A DNA stretch of 64,000 bases. Origin: Bimuria novae-zelandiae CBS 107.79 (lineage: Eukaryota; Ascomycota; Dothideomycetes; Pleosporales; Didymosphaeriaceae). Of the stretch, positions 22,368 to 33,500 are shown in pieces. Below the pieces are notes generated by a model. The model ran no database searches, was not told where the DNA came from, and saw only the letters and a program-made list of their open reading frames with translations. Numbering within the stretch: the first letter of the stretch is position 1; the number at the start of each line of letters is the position of its first letter. The position numbers and the translations under genes are program-made. The stretch lies in contig ML976740.1 of NCBI GenBank assembly GCA_010015655.1, positions 204,884 to 268,883 on the forward strand. Direction: 5' to 3'.

Positions 22368-24506
22368 CTGTGCCCGTGCGCGCAGCGACCCGAATCGCGC
22401 AGCGACCCACCAACACCAAACCTGCAGACAAGTAACCAACTTCAACGCGTTATAACTCCACCACCATGGCACTAATTAACGATGCAATTGCAGCATATAA
22501 TGCGCAAGAACTAGGGAAAAAACTTTTGTATAGATAATTCGCGAAAATGTTTAGTGTAAGCGTAACTACGCTACGCCGCAGACAGCAGGGCAGTTAGTAG
22601 TCTAGGACTACCAAAGATCTTAACTAACGCGCTCTTAGCCCACAACAAGAGCAGGCCCTCCTACAGCATATTAACAAGCTTACAGAGCGCAGGCTGCCTC
22701 CTATAAGAGAGATAATACGCAATTTTGCCTTAGTTATTGCCTACTAAGAAATTTTAGAGTCCTGGGTGTTACGCTTCCTCCACTAAAACAACGACCGTAT
22801 CGTCTTAAAATAGAGCAAGGCAATGGACGCTGTTCGCCACCACGCTAACTTCTACCTTAAATACAGGCTCTATTTTGATCTCCTTCACGAGAAGATGGCC
22901 TAGTACAACATTCAGGCATGTAACACATACAATATGGATGAGAAGGGCTTCCTCATAGGCATCTTAGGACGCTCCAAACGCATCTTCAACCGTGAGATGT
23001 GGGAGAGAAAAGAGGTGATAGCAGCTCTCTAGGATGGAGAGAGAGAATTTGTTACTTGCTTGGCAATAATTTGTGCTGATGGGAGTGCTCTACCACCTGG
23101 CCTTATCTTTGTAGCTTTGGGTGGTTTAAGAGACACTTGGGTTGCTGGTATAGAGGTTGGAAAACACGACATTTTCTGCTCTACCTCTCCCACAGGATGG
23201 AGCAATAATGAGAGAGGCCTGTCCTGGCTTGAACAGGTGTTTTAACGGACTATAAAAGAGAAGGCACTTAGAGATTACCGTCTCCTTATCGTAGATAGCT
23301 ATAGCAGTTACCTTATAATAGATTTTATTAATTATTGCGAATCCCACCGCATTATCCTGGCTATATTACCACCTCACTCTACCTATACGCTTTAACTACT
23401 TAATATAGTAATGTTTAAGTCTCTCTTATTAGCCTACTCTAAGGCGCTTAGTGACCATCTCCAAACCACCTAAGGGCTAATTCCTATTAATAAAAGCAAC
23501 TTTTTTCTACTCTTCTAGCAGGCCTAGGTCTCCTCCTTTAAAAAAGACATAATTTTAAAGGCCTAAGAGGCTATAGGTATATGGCCTTAGGAATTAGAGC
23601 GTGTACTCAAACGCTTTAACCATAACTCTTATAATAAGAGTAAGGCCTTAGAGGACTCTTTAGTAGCTATTAAGGGCAACTTCCAGCGAGTGCAGCGTCT
23701 CTTACGCTCTATAGTAAAAGACCTAGCTTTGAATAAGGCTAGATCTCTCTCTCTTACCATCCACAAACTCCAAGCAGACAAGGACATAGCTAAGTATAAA
23801 AGCAAGCAACTTTAAAACGCTTTTTAGCTCTAAGCAAGGCATAAGAAGCAAAGTAAGCCTCTTAACCTATAATAATAATAAAATTACTATAGTAGAGCAG
23901 TCCTTTAGTCTCCTCGCAAGATTAAAAAGGCAAACACACGTTTAGCTATTAAAGAAAAAGATAAAGAGTAAGAGAAAGTTACAATTACTTAGCGTAAAAT
24001 TAATAGAGCTAGTAATAAGCTTACTAAAGAGAAAGAGGCTAAAAGGAAGCGTGTTAAGAGAGAGGAGTCTAAAAAAAGGAAGGAGAATAAGAGGGCTATA
24101 AAGGCCAAGAATGCCAGGCTTGCAAAAGAGTAAAAACAACAGAATAAAGAGACTATAACCTCCTAAAAACTATCACAATAGGCAAATAAGCCTAAGCGAA
24201 AAGCCTTACATAAAGCTCTATTAAATTTAGCAAAAAAGCGTCGTGTTATAGCCTCTAGTAGTAGTAAGGGCCCGGCATCCTTAGCACCTGAACCACCACC
24301 AAAACTAGCCAAAAGTGGCCGCCCAATTAAGCTTCTAGGAAAATATAAATAGTATAAATTAATCGCATTATCTTATATACTACTACACCTCAAGATCTCG
24401 TGATAATAGCTATTGTATGTGGCTCTACAGCCTCATTTTTGCTGGTAGGCCAATGTTGGTTGGGTGGGTCGCTGCGCGATTCGGGTCGCTGCGCGCACGG
24501 GCACAG
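22368..24506 (+). mobile_element. TE3: pogo-like transposon, RIP-decayed, inside TE2's TIR
   Basis: TIRs start CTGTGCCCGTGCG at 22368 and end with the complement at 24506, with TA on both sides (22366-22367, 24507-24508). Two direct CGCAGCGACCC copies sit 17 bp apart in the TIR. The plus-strand transposase starts MALINDAIAAY at about 22466 and is recognisable (NTYNMDEKGFLIGILGRSKR, SPTGWSNNERGLSWLEQVF, SGRPIKLLGKYK at the end). It carries dozens of stops and is TA-rich. The TIRs stay GC-rich and nearly perfect. The element could therefore have been mobilised in trans even after its gene was lost. Confidence 0.92.
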
Positions 24507-24508
24507 TA

Positions 24509-26642
24509 CTGTGTCTGTGCACCGAACGCCCGGAGTCACCGAACGCCCGCTCCGGCACCTTCACGCCCACCACAGACATGAGGCTGTAGAGCCACATACA
24601 ATAGCTATTATTGTAAGAACTTTTAATAGTTTATTCTATAGCTTTATGCGATTATTTTAATGCCTGCTATATCCTCTTTAGTCTAATTTTGCGGCCGCGG
24701 CTACTCTTTTTAAGCTTAAGAGTTAGGGAACGCTTACAAATAATAGGTTAACTATAAGTAGCTGTAGTACTATGTTTCTACTTCTTTTTAGGTGCTGTAA
24801 CTTGTAAGGCCTTGCGTTTACCTTTTTAAAATAATTATAGCGCTTTTCTAGCGTCGCGTTTTTTTTCTTACGCTTTCTTTTAGCCTTACGTTCCTTTATA
24901 CCTGCGCGCTTCTCTGCGTTAACCTAGTCTTACTCTACCTTCTCTTTTACCTGCTTCTTACGCTTCTCTTCTGCAATCTTCTCCTTATATATCTTATTAG
25001 CATAAGCTAACTCCTTTATCTTAGCCTTTTCTAGTTCTTTATCTTGCCTCTTTTATTCTACAATAGCTGCGCGAGCGCGCGCCTCTTAAAAGGCTCTAGG
25101 TAACTATATTATCGCTCTACTGTAATACTCCTAATATTATTGTAAATTTAATTACCTACTAGCCTACTTCTTACGCTTCTTGTTCTAGTATAGCTTCTTA
25201 CGCAAGCTATTATTTTCGCTATAAAGGAGCTTAATTTAGGTTAAGAGGTAGTGGATAGTTTAACCTAGCTTTTGCGCACCTACACTGCGCAGATCCTTCG
25301 CCTCTGCACGCAGTGTACTGCAAGCTTTAAGCTAATCTTTTATAGAATAAGCTATAGAAGCAGAGGAATCTAATTCTAAGTCCTTAGGAGTTATATAGCG
25401 GAACCTATTAAGTATAATATTAGGGTTTACTAGGGATATGCTAGTAGCTAAGAAGGACTTCTTTATAAGCTCTTCTTTAAATATATTAACTTAGGTAGGC
25501 CAGAATAGGTTAAAGAAGTTACCTTTTAATAGTAGGGATAGGCCTTAAGACTTTTAGAGATAGTTATTAAGTTCGCTACTATAGTTAGAAGAGAGAGGCT
25601 TAAAGCAGACAATATCTAATAGCTATAAAGTCTAGGTACTATAAGGAGGTAATACTACTAGTATAATTTAATTCTTATAATAGTATTTAAGGAATTCTTG
25701 CGTTAGGTGACTACTATAACTATTTATAATTAAGAGGCGGTACTCTAACCTAGCCTTTAGCTTAGTATAATAGTTAAACACCTGCTCTAACCAGGCTAGC
25801 CCGATGTTATTGTTTGTCCATCTAGAAGGTGAAGAAGCCACATGGATAGCGTGTTTTCCGGCCTTGATATCCGCCACCTAGTGGCTCTGGATGGTGGAGT
25901 TTTTTGACGCAAAGATGATGCCAGGGGGAAGAGTAGTACCATCCGCGCAGATCGCGGCCAGAAGGCTCACCCACTCACGTAAGCTATCTTAACGAGCCTG
26001 CCTAACCTCCTTCTTCTTATATTAACGCCTACTAAAGATACGTTTTAGCCTGCCTAGTACCCTAATCGCGAAGCCCTTCTTATCTATATTATATATATTC
26101 TCCTCTTTAATATTATATTCTATAATTTTCGATTATAATAAGTTAAAGTATAGCCTATACTTATGCACTAATTTAGCGTTATAATAATTAAAGTTTATAC
26201 CCGTAGTCTATTAAGAGGTAAGCTAATTATCGTAATAGTAAAGGAAGCGCGTAACCTAGCTCTTAAAAACGCGTCCCTACGCAACTATAGATACGAAATT
26301 CTATACTATACTCCTTATAGGTAGCAAGTAACGCGTAGTTAGCTCTTTAATATATTTAACTAGATTATCTTCTTACTAGTTGTTAAGTTTATAGTTATTA
26401 AAAACGTTAATATATTAAGGGACCTGCACGCCTTAGTACGCGCGCGATAACGTTATATAAGAAATACTATAATTTTCTATAATATAAGTATATATAGGTT
26501 TCTTTTTTAGCTTTAATGCATTAATTACTATAAGCGCATTACTTAATCCTAGCATAGTGTTAAGTTATTACGCGTTGAAATATGGTGCAAATGTTGCGCG
26601 GCGGGCGTTCGGTGACTCCGGGCGTTCGGTGCACAGACACAG
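24509..26642 (-). mobile_element. TE4: pogo-like transposon, RIP-decayed, at TE3's target duplication
   Basis: TIRs start CTGTGTCTGTG at 24509 and end at 26642, with TA at 24507-24508 and 26643-26644. Two direct CACCGAACGCCCG copies lie 17 bp apart. The minus-strand transposase is heavily mutated, but segments such as IYNIDKKGFAIRVLG, LLAAICADGTTLPPGIIFA and WTNNNIGLAWLEQVF (25668-25877 region) identify the family. A TAG occupies the same SxVTRF Trp codon as in TE1 and TE2. It inserted next to TE3, using TE3's right TA. Confidence 0.9.
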
Positions 26643-26684
26643 TACGCGCACGGACACGGTAGTACACTACACATGTCACGCTTA

Positions 26685-27548
26685 CCGTGCCGAGCACGCA
26701 CTACGCGCAATCCCGATTCCGTGCTATTCTCTTTGAGCTAGAGAAACAACCCATACTCTCCTTGCGATTCAAAGGAGTGAGCACTGCCCTCACTAAACAC
26801 TCGTATGGATTGCTCCACAAGGCGATATGCCATCCAAGTCAAGTGTGGACCAGGAGCTACGATACACCGACGCACCACGACTTGTGAAGAAGGATACTCA
26901 TAGCTCAAGAGTTTCCGTTTGTAGGAACGGACGGTTCATGACTACAGCACTTAGGCGATACCAGTATCTCACAACGAGACCGTATCTCGACGTCACCTTC
27001 ACCACCCGTCTGTTGGGCGTGGACGATCACGGGCAAGATACTCTTAATGCACCACTTATTTCGGTAGGCTACCCAGCCGGAATTATCAATGATTTCATCG
27101 ATACCGTCGGAGCAAAGCCTGGTTTCGACGCAATCCACCTCTCGGGAGGCATCCGTGGAGCCGGCAACGTCCTTGCCTGCCTACGTGAATCGCAAACACC
27201 TCTCTCGGCGCATATCATAACACTACACACCGCGGAATTGACCAATGTGCTACCGCCTATATTCGATGTCGACTTTACAAGTCTCGAGAAGCTCTGCCTG
27301 GACGAATGCGCGGGATTGCGACCTCTCTACCAACGACTTGCCTCCCCCCAGGAGCCATAAGCTGTCTGACAGTTTCAGCTAAAGCAGATAGCGGTTGATC
27401 TCATACCGGGACTTATAGGCGTCACAGAAGACTTCTTAAAGTCGTTCACCAGACCCGGACTCAGTTATCTTGAACTGAACACCAGCGGGAGTACCCTAGA
27501 CAGCAGACATATCTTCTAGGCTTTGGAAACACGTGCGCAAGGCGGTAA
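26685..27548 (+). pseudogene. LRR-like gene, 5'/middle fragment
   Basis: Host-like GC-normal DNA resumes after TE2. One frame reads FELEKQPILSLRFKGVSTAL (about 26740-26800). The main frame (26827-27360) follows with QYLTTRPYLDVTFTTRLLG and DFTSLEKLCLDECAGLRPLY, which resemble leucine-rich segments of fungal F-box/LRR proteins. After TAA 27358-27360 and TGA 27367-27369 the same frame continues QFQLKQIAVDLIPGLIGVTE and RPGLSYLELNTSGSTLDS, with TAG at 27517-27519. It ends at a GTAAGT donor-like site (27545) next to repeat DNA. The likely C-terminal part lies at 43010-43513, across about 15.4 kb of transposons. Function is not recognised with certainty. Confidence 0.6.
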
Positions 27549-28463
27549 GTAGGGATAATATAATTTAATAAAAGTTTAATATTAAGGTGTTAAGAAAGGG
27601 AAATTAAGGAATCTAAAAACTATAATTTATAGTAAAAGTGAGTATAAAAGCTATACTTTTTATTTTTACTCCTTTTTACCTTTTATTTATACTTTATTTA
27701 TTACTTATATATTTTTATCTTAGACTACGGCCGTAATTATAATTATATAGTTACATTTTATTAATAATAGTACCTATTTTTAATACTAATATACTACCAA
27801 TTACTAAGTAATTAGTATATTACTAGTTTTTTATCTCATTACCTTACTTAACGCTGAATACTCTTTTAGTAATAGAAAGAACTAGCCTATATATAGTAAT
27901 AAGTTTATGAAAATAATATATTTAGTAAAACTACCAGACTTAACCAGGGTAGTCTATAGTGTATATTTTATTATATTTAGCATTACTATAGCATCTATAG
28001 CGCTATTAAGTTAATTTACTTTTATTAGCGCGCACCGTTTTCTTTATCTTTTTTTTATTACTACGCACCGTAAAGTCCTTTAGAGTAGCTAGTTACTAGC
28101 TATTAGTAGCTATAAAGACTTTTTCCTACTATAATTACTTTTTTTAATATAATTTCTATCGTGTAGCAGCCTTATTAGTAGTTTAAAGCTTAATAATTTA
28201 CTTTTACGCTAATACTAGCTTATACGCTACTATTACTACGCTTTTTATTATCTTTTTAAAAGTCTTAACTAGACTTATTAAAAAACTATTTAGGTGCCTT
28301 TAAATCCTCTCCTTTACTAGAATTAATTATAACCCTAATTTTAGAGCGTTACTAGACGTCTATAACTACTATATACTCTTATATATAGTATAAGGCGAAG
28401 GCGTACGCAAACAAATATTAAGCTTTAATATTATTACTTTTAAGTTAAGGGGAATAAGGTGAG

Positions 28464-28895
28464 TGTTAAAATCCTAAAGGGGTAACTAGTCCTAAAGGGC
28501 TAAGGTTGGTTTTCGGGCAAGAGCGTTAATAATATAAGTAAGGGGTGTAATAATAGCTTGCGCTTGTCACTAGGGCGTTAGTATTAAAAGTATATATAGT
28601 ATAATTAAATTAACAAGGTTGCTTCTTAGATCTAAACAATAAATTAATAAACAGGTTAAACATAATAGTGGAAGACCGCTATCACGTTCCTATATACATG
28701 ACTAGTCCTACAGATCCCATAAGTCCCAGGAGTCCCAAAGCCCCATATGCCAAGATACTTCTGGGACGCCCGATATTTCTGGGACGCGTGACTAAGTCAC
28801 ATGACACATGGCTAAGTCAGGAATCTTGGCTGGTCGCACGGATAGGTGTCCTTGCCCCGCCCCGCGTTATATTAGAGTTTTAATAAATCCTAACA
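28464..28895. repeat. solo LTR of a related gypsy family
   Basis: A 432-bp LTR starting TGTTAAAATCC and ending AATCCTAACA, flanked by GTGAG and GTTAG (a 5-bp target duplication with one mismatch). The first half is similar to the complete element's LTR at 29307; the second half differs (a GC-rich segment with repeated CTGGGACGC words). No internal region is attached, so it is a solo LTR left by recombination between LTRs. Confidence 0.82.
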
Positions 28896-29306
28896 GTTAG
28901 CGCCTTAAAAGTTTTTTTAAATATTATTTTAAATTATTATAGCCTTAAAAGTAGTAATAAAGTAAGGTAAGAACTTAATTTTAGTAATATACGTAATATA
29001 ATTACGTATTAGATCCTTAGCTTGGCGCCTATACGCCTTCTTTAATAGCGAGAAACACCCTATATCTAGTAGCTATAGGAGGTGCGACAAATATAGAAAT
29101 ATATAAAAGGTAGTAATCTTACTATTTTTATAGTATTATTAGAATTTAAGCGAGTTATAGCTCTTATAGCTATTAATAATAAGTAACTAATAGCTATTAA
29201 TAGTATACTATTTTATATATACATTGAAGTGCTTTAGCTATTATAGATTAAGCTTATTTATTATCTAGTTATTTTTAAAAACTTTAAAAACCTAGTCGCG
29301 AGATAG

Positions 29307-29766
29307 TGTTAAGATCCCAAAGGGGTAGCTAGTCCCTAAGGGGCTAAGGTTGGTTCTTGGGCAGGAATACTATAGTAGGACAAGAGAGGGTCGTAGTAAT
29401 ATCTTACGCTTATTACTAGGGCGTTAGTATTAAAGGTGGGTATAATATAATTAAATCAACAAGGTTGCTTATTTAGATCTAAACGATAGATTAATAAACA
29501 GGTTAAACACGGATACTATAAGGGTATTCGTGTTAGGTTATATACACAAGGTGTGAACATTACCGTCCGCCTCTCTTTCTGCCATCCCTGGGTTTTGCTG
29601 GATGGCAGTGCCGTCCATGGGTGGCACGCCTTCCACGATCTTGGCAGGATGGTATGTCTTGGCTTGGATGGTACGTCACGTGACCTCGGTTACGCGACCC
29701 CGCCAAGTGTCACTTCTACTAAGGCCTGTTAGTCCTCCGCGTTCTATACATGTTTAGATCCTAACA
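29307..29766 (-). repeat. 3' LTR of the gypsy element (left copy)
   Basis: The first half is AT-rich and the last about 220 bp GC-rich. That part holds hairpin-forming words (TGCCATCC with GGATGGCA 12 bp later) and CACGTGACC. Pair of 37554..38013. Confidence 0.92.
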
Positions 29767-29840
29767 TCACCTCCCCTCTTTTAGATAGCGTCCTTGGTAT
29801 CCTCGTTCCGCGCCCCCTGGCTGCAGATACGGTCGTCGCA

Positions 29841-29848
29841 TATAAATA
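29841..29848 (+). promoter_or_regulatory. TATA box of the antisense ORF
   Basis: TATAAATA lies 57 bp upstream of the ATG at 29898, just inside the element beyond the LTR, in GC-normal sequence that is otherwise spared from RIP. The spacing fits a real fungal core promoter for plus-strand transcription, opposite to pol. Confidence 0.5.
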
Positions 29849-29897
29849 CCCGCGTGAGTCGCTGCTTTCGCGTTCTAGCCTTAGTGCCTTCCTAACC

Positions 29898-30515
29898 ATG
29901 CCTAAGGATCTTAAGCCTCGCAAAGCGCGTGCGCCTCGTAAAAAGACTTCGACCTAAGAGCGACGTGATCGTATTCGCCATGTTAAAGAGAGTAGTAAGG
30001 AGATGCCTTTTCGTTGCGGTCGCTGCGAAAAGCTAAACATTCGTTATTTTATAGATACTGCATCTAGTCGTTGTGCTGGTTGTATCGCTGTAAGGAGCGA
30101 ATGCGAATTATTTATTCCTAAAGAGGAGTAGGAGAAGGTAGAGGATAAGGAACGTAAAAAACGATTAGCGTTAGCTCGCGCTAAGGAAGAAGTATTATAT
30201 AGTTAATAAGAACTTGCTCGCTATAAGCATAAGTTATTAAAAATTAAGAGTTATAAGAGGTTATTCGCGCGTTAAGATAAGAAGTTGCTAGACGCCTAGG
30301 ATAAGGTGCAAGAGATAAAGAGCTTAAGTGCGGATGCTCTATTCTAAAACGATTTCTTTGCTAATCTAGGCTGGTCACAGGCTAACAATCCCCTTCCTAA
30401 TCCATTAATAGATCTTCTTCTTAACGAATTTTTATCAGGTTCTCCTCTAATCGTTCCTGATTCCTTCTTGTGGTCTGACGATAGTATTATGCTAATAATT
30501 AGTAATAGTTTCTAA
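29898..30515 (+). pseudogene. antisense Cys-rich ORF inside the gypsy element
   Basis: A frame of 206 codons runs from ATG 29898 to TAA 30513-30515, on the strand opposite to pol and between pol and the 3' LTR. It encodes a basic N-terminus (MPKDLKPRKARAPRKKTST), a Cys motif CGRC...CAGC...C (FRCGRCEKLN, SSRCAGCIAVRSEC), a Lys/Glu-rich coiled-coil-like middle, and an LGWSQANNPLPNP tail. About seven internal stops are all TAA or TAG where Gln fits (for example PKEE*EKVEDKERKK), consistent with CAR-to-TAR RIP. The frame is otherwise unbroken, so it was coding in the active element. Family not recognised; it may bind DNA or RNA. Confidence 0.65.
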
Positions 30516-30539
30516 GGTTTACTTCTAGTTCCTATGTGT

Positions 30540-33500
30540 TTTCTAAGTGTAGATATCCTTTCCACTTAATTAGATATATTCGTGGCTAATTCGTGTGTCG
30601 TAGTATCTTCTTAACTTCGAATTCGGTTTCTTCCTTTGGCTGGTGATAGAAGGTTGTTTCAACTAGTGTTTTAGGGTCTACAGGTTTAAGTTAGTCTATA
30701 TAGAATACCGGGTGTATCTTTGCGTCTAGCGGTAGTTCTAATTAGTAGTTAACTAGTAATACTTGTTTAATAATAAAAAATGGCCTAACCTTAACATAGT
30801 CTAGTTTCTTGTGCTTTTTCTTCTAGGTCCGAAGATTTTTTATAAGCAGATATGCTTTATCCCCCTTCTTTAGCTAAGGTGCCGTTTTTCTTTTTTGGTT
30901 CGTGTAGGAAATACTTTACTATTAAGCTTTCTCGAGATTCTCTCGGAGTTGTGCATGTGTTTTCTTTATAGTTTCTGCTATACTTATTACTTCTTCTATT
31001 CTAATTACTGTAAGAAGTGTTTAATTAAAGAGATATAAATATCTTTTGTGGTTTACATAAAAGGGTGTGAATCCTGTTACTGTTAATATCTTATTGTTGT
31101 ATGCTAGTTGTGTCATAAGTAGTAAGGAAATCTAGTTATTTTTCTAGTTATTACAGTAGATGCGTAGGTACGTTTCGATAGTTTAATTCGTACGTTCTGT
31201 CTGTCCGTCGGTTTGTGGATAGTATGCTGTCGATAATTTCCGTTTTATTCTAATAAGTGCTATTAGGGTTGTCTAATAATTTAAGGTAAAGAGTTTGTCT
31301 CTATCGCTAATAATTATCTTTGGAATACCGTGGTGCCGTATAAGTTGGTCTAGGATAAGGAATGCGAGTTCCTTAGCTGTAGTTATCTTTTAGCATGGTA
31401 GTAGTTCCACGTATTTAGTATATTAACAGATAATATTTAGTATTACGTTGTAAGTAATTCTGGTTGCAGGATCTCTTAATTTTAGTAGTCCTGTAATAAA
31501 GTCTATAGCGATATCTTCCTATAGTGCAACGGGTATTTATATGGCTTGCATTTCTCTATACTTAAGGTGTGTTGCATGTTTATTACGCTAGTAATCTATA
31601 TATTTATGGATATAGGTAGTTACTGCTTCCTTAATTCCCTTAAAGCTGTAGTTCTACTAGATAAGTTCCATGGTTTTTCTAATCCCTAGGTGTCTATACA
31701 CTAGGTTATTATAGTATTATTGTATAACTTCCTTTTACAGTTCTCTGGGTACTTCTCGTAGGAGTACAAGGAGTTGGTTGAGTTTAGTAGTTAGTTCTAA
31801 AGGGCTGTTAGGGTTTTTCTTTAGTACTATAAAGTATATCTTAACCTTTTCTCCTTTATTATTTATTCTGCTAAGAGCGTCTGCTCGTCCGTTTTCTTTG
31901 CCTAAGGTGTATACAATTTTAAACTTGTATTGTCCTAGCGTTTCTAACCATCTTGCTTATCGTTAAGTTAGTTCTTTTATAGTTATAAAGCGTGTAAGAT
32001 TCTTATAGTCTATAAAAATTATAAGTTCTAAGTAGCTATGTGCGTAGATCCTCTAGTGTTTAATAGCTTTTACTATCGCGAGTAGTTCCTTATCGTGTAC
32101 TTTGTACTATAATTCTTCTAATGTAAACTTGTGTGCGTAGTATGTAACTAGGTGCCATTTGCCATTCTTCTCTTGTTTCGCGCATGCTCCTACTGCTAAG
32201 TCGCTTACGTCTGTTTTAATACGCAAAGGTTTGTTGTCTTAGAAGTGTATAAGGACTAGTGGCGTAATGTATGCTTCTCGTAGTGTTTAGAATACTTATT
32301 CGCATTCTTCTATCTAATTAAAAGGTTTGTTTTTCTTTATAAGGTTTGTAAGTGGTAGTGTAATTCTAGAGTAGTCCGTGATAAATTATCTATTAAATTT
32401 AGTAAATCTAAGGAAGGCTCGCACTTCCTTAAGATTAATAAGTAATTTCTACTTTTTTACTTCCTTAATCTTCGAAGGGCTTACTTAGATACCTTTAGTG
32501 TTAATAACATGTCCTAGGAATTCCAGTTCTGTAATATAGAATTTACACTTTTCTAGTTTTAGTCGTAGGTTAGCGTTATTTAGCGCTTATAGTACCGTTT
32601 ATACGTATTACACATGATCTTTCTCCTATTCCAAGAATACTAGGATGTTGTCAAGGTAGGCAACTATAAATATATTAAGGTAGTTCTATAACGTGGTTTA
32701 CCACCGAGCGGGCCAATCCCACCGAGCGGGCCAACTTTACTAAATGCAGCCCACCTCTAGCTTATACTATAATGCCATTACAATATAACGCGCAACAACC
32801 TTATACTAAAAGCGTACTATAGCTTACTATCTAAGCTATAATTAAAGATCGCGATAAGAGCGAAAGACGCGTTATTATAGCCTTTAGCATACCTTAAATA
32901 ATAGTATAATAACAACGCTAAGAAGCCCTCTCTCGACGCGATCGCGAGCCTAACTTAAAGAAGCTAACTAAGCTAGAGGAGGAGGCTCTAGTCTAACATA
33001 TACTTAAGCTTAACTAGCGAGGAATAGGTGCAATAAGGGATATAGTCTAAGATATAGCTAATAATCTACTTACTAAGCGTGGTAGATAGCCTATTAGTAA
33101 GCACTAGGTAGACAGGCTTAAGACGCGTACGCTAGAAATTAAGCTTTAAAGGAGCTATCTATATAATTATTAGCGAGCCTTAAATAAAGATCTACGTATT
33201 ATAACGTCCTAGTTCGAGCTAGTTACGAATACTAAGGCTAAGTACGGTATCGCTAATAACGACACGTACAACTTTGACAAGACAGGCTTTATAATAGGGG
33301 TAATATAGGGTTAGATAGTCTTTACAGGTTCTAAGAAGCGAAGCAACCTAAAGAAGATTTAACCTAGCAATTATAAGTAGGTTACTAATATCTAGGGTGT
33401 TAGCGCTAAAGGCTAGGCTCTACTACCCTTTCTTATCTTCCTTAGTAAGATTCTAATCACGTCCTGGTTCTATAATCTACCCCGAGACTAGGTTATTAAA

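Larger units (their letters stand above)
19298..26659 (-). mobile_element. TE2: pogo/Fot1-like transposon, split by LINE, TE3 and TE4
   Basis: The left TIR begins CCGTGTCCGTGCG at 19298, with two direct copies of CGTAATGCCCG at 17-bp spacing. The right TIR runs up to 22367 (GGGCATTA) and then stops. Its missing outer 15 bp, CGCGCACGGACACGG, appear 4.3 kb away at 26645-26659, followed by TA (26660-26661). TE3 and TE4 fill the gap at a TA inside the TIR. A LINE interrupts the transposase. TE2 is therefore the oldest insertion of this block. Confidence 0.92.

Noticed and set aside
27560..28460. Gene in the AT-rich stretch
   Set aside because: Every frame is full of stops and composition is extremely TA-rich; it is treated as decayed repeat.
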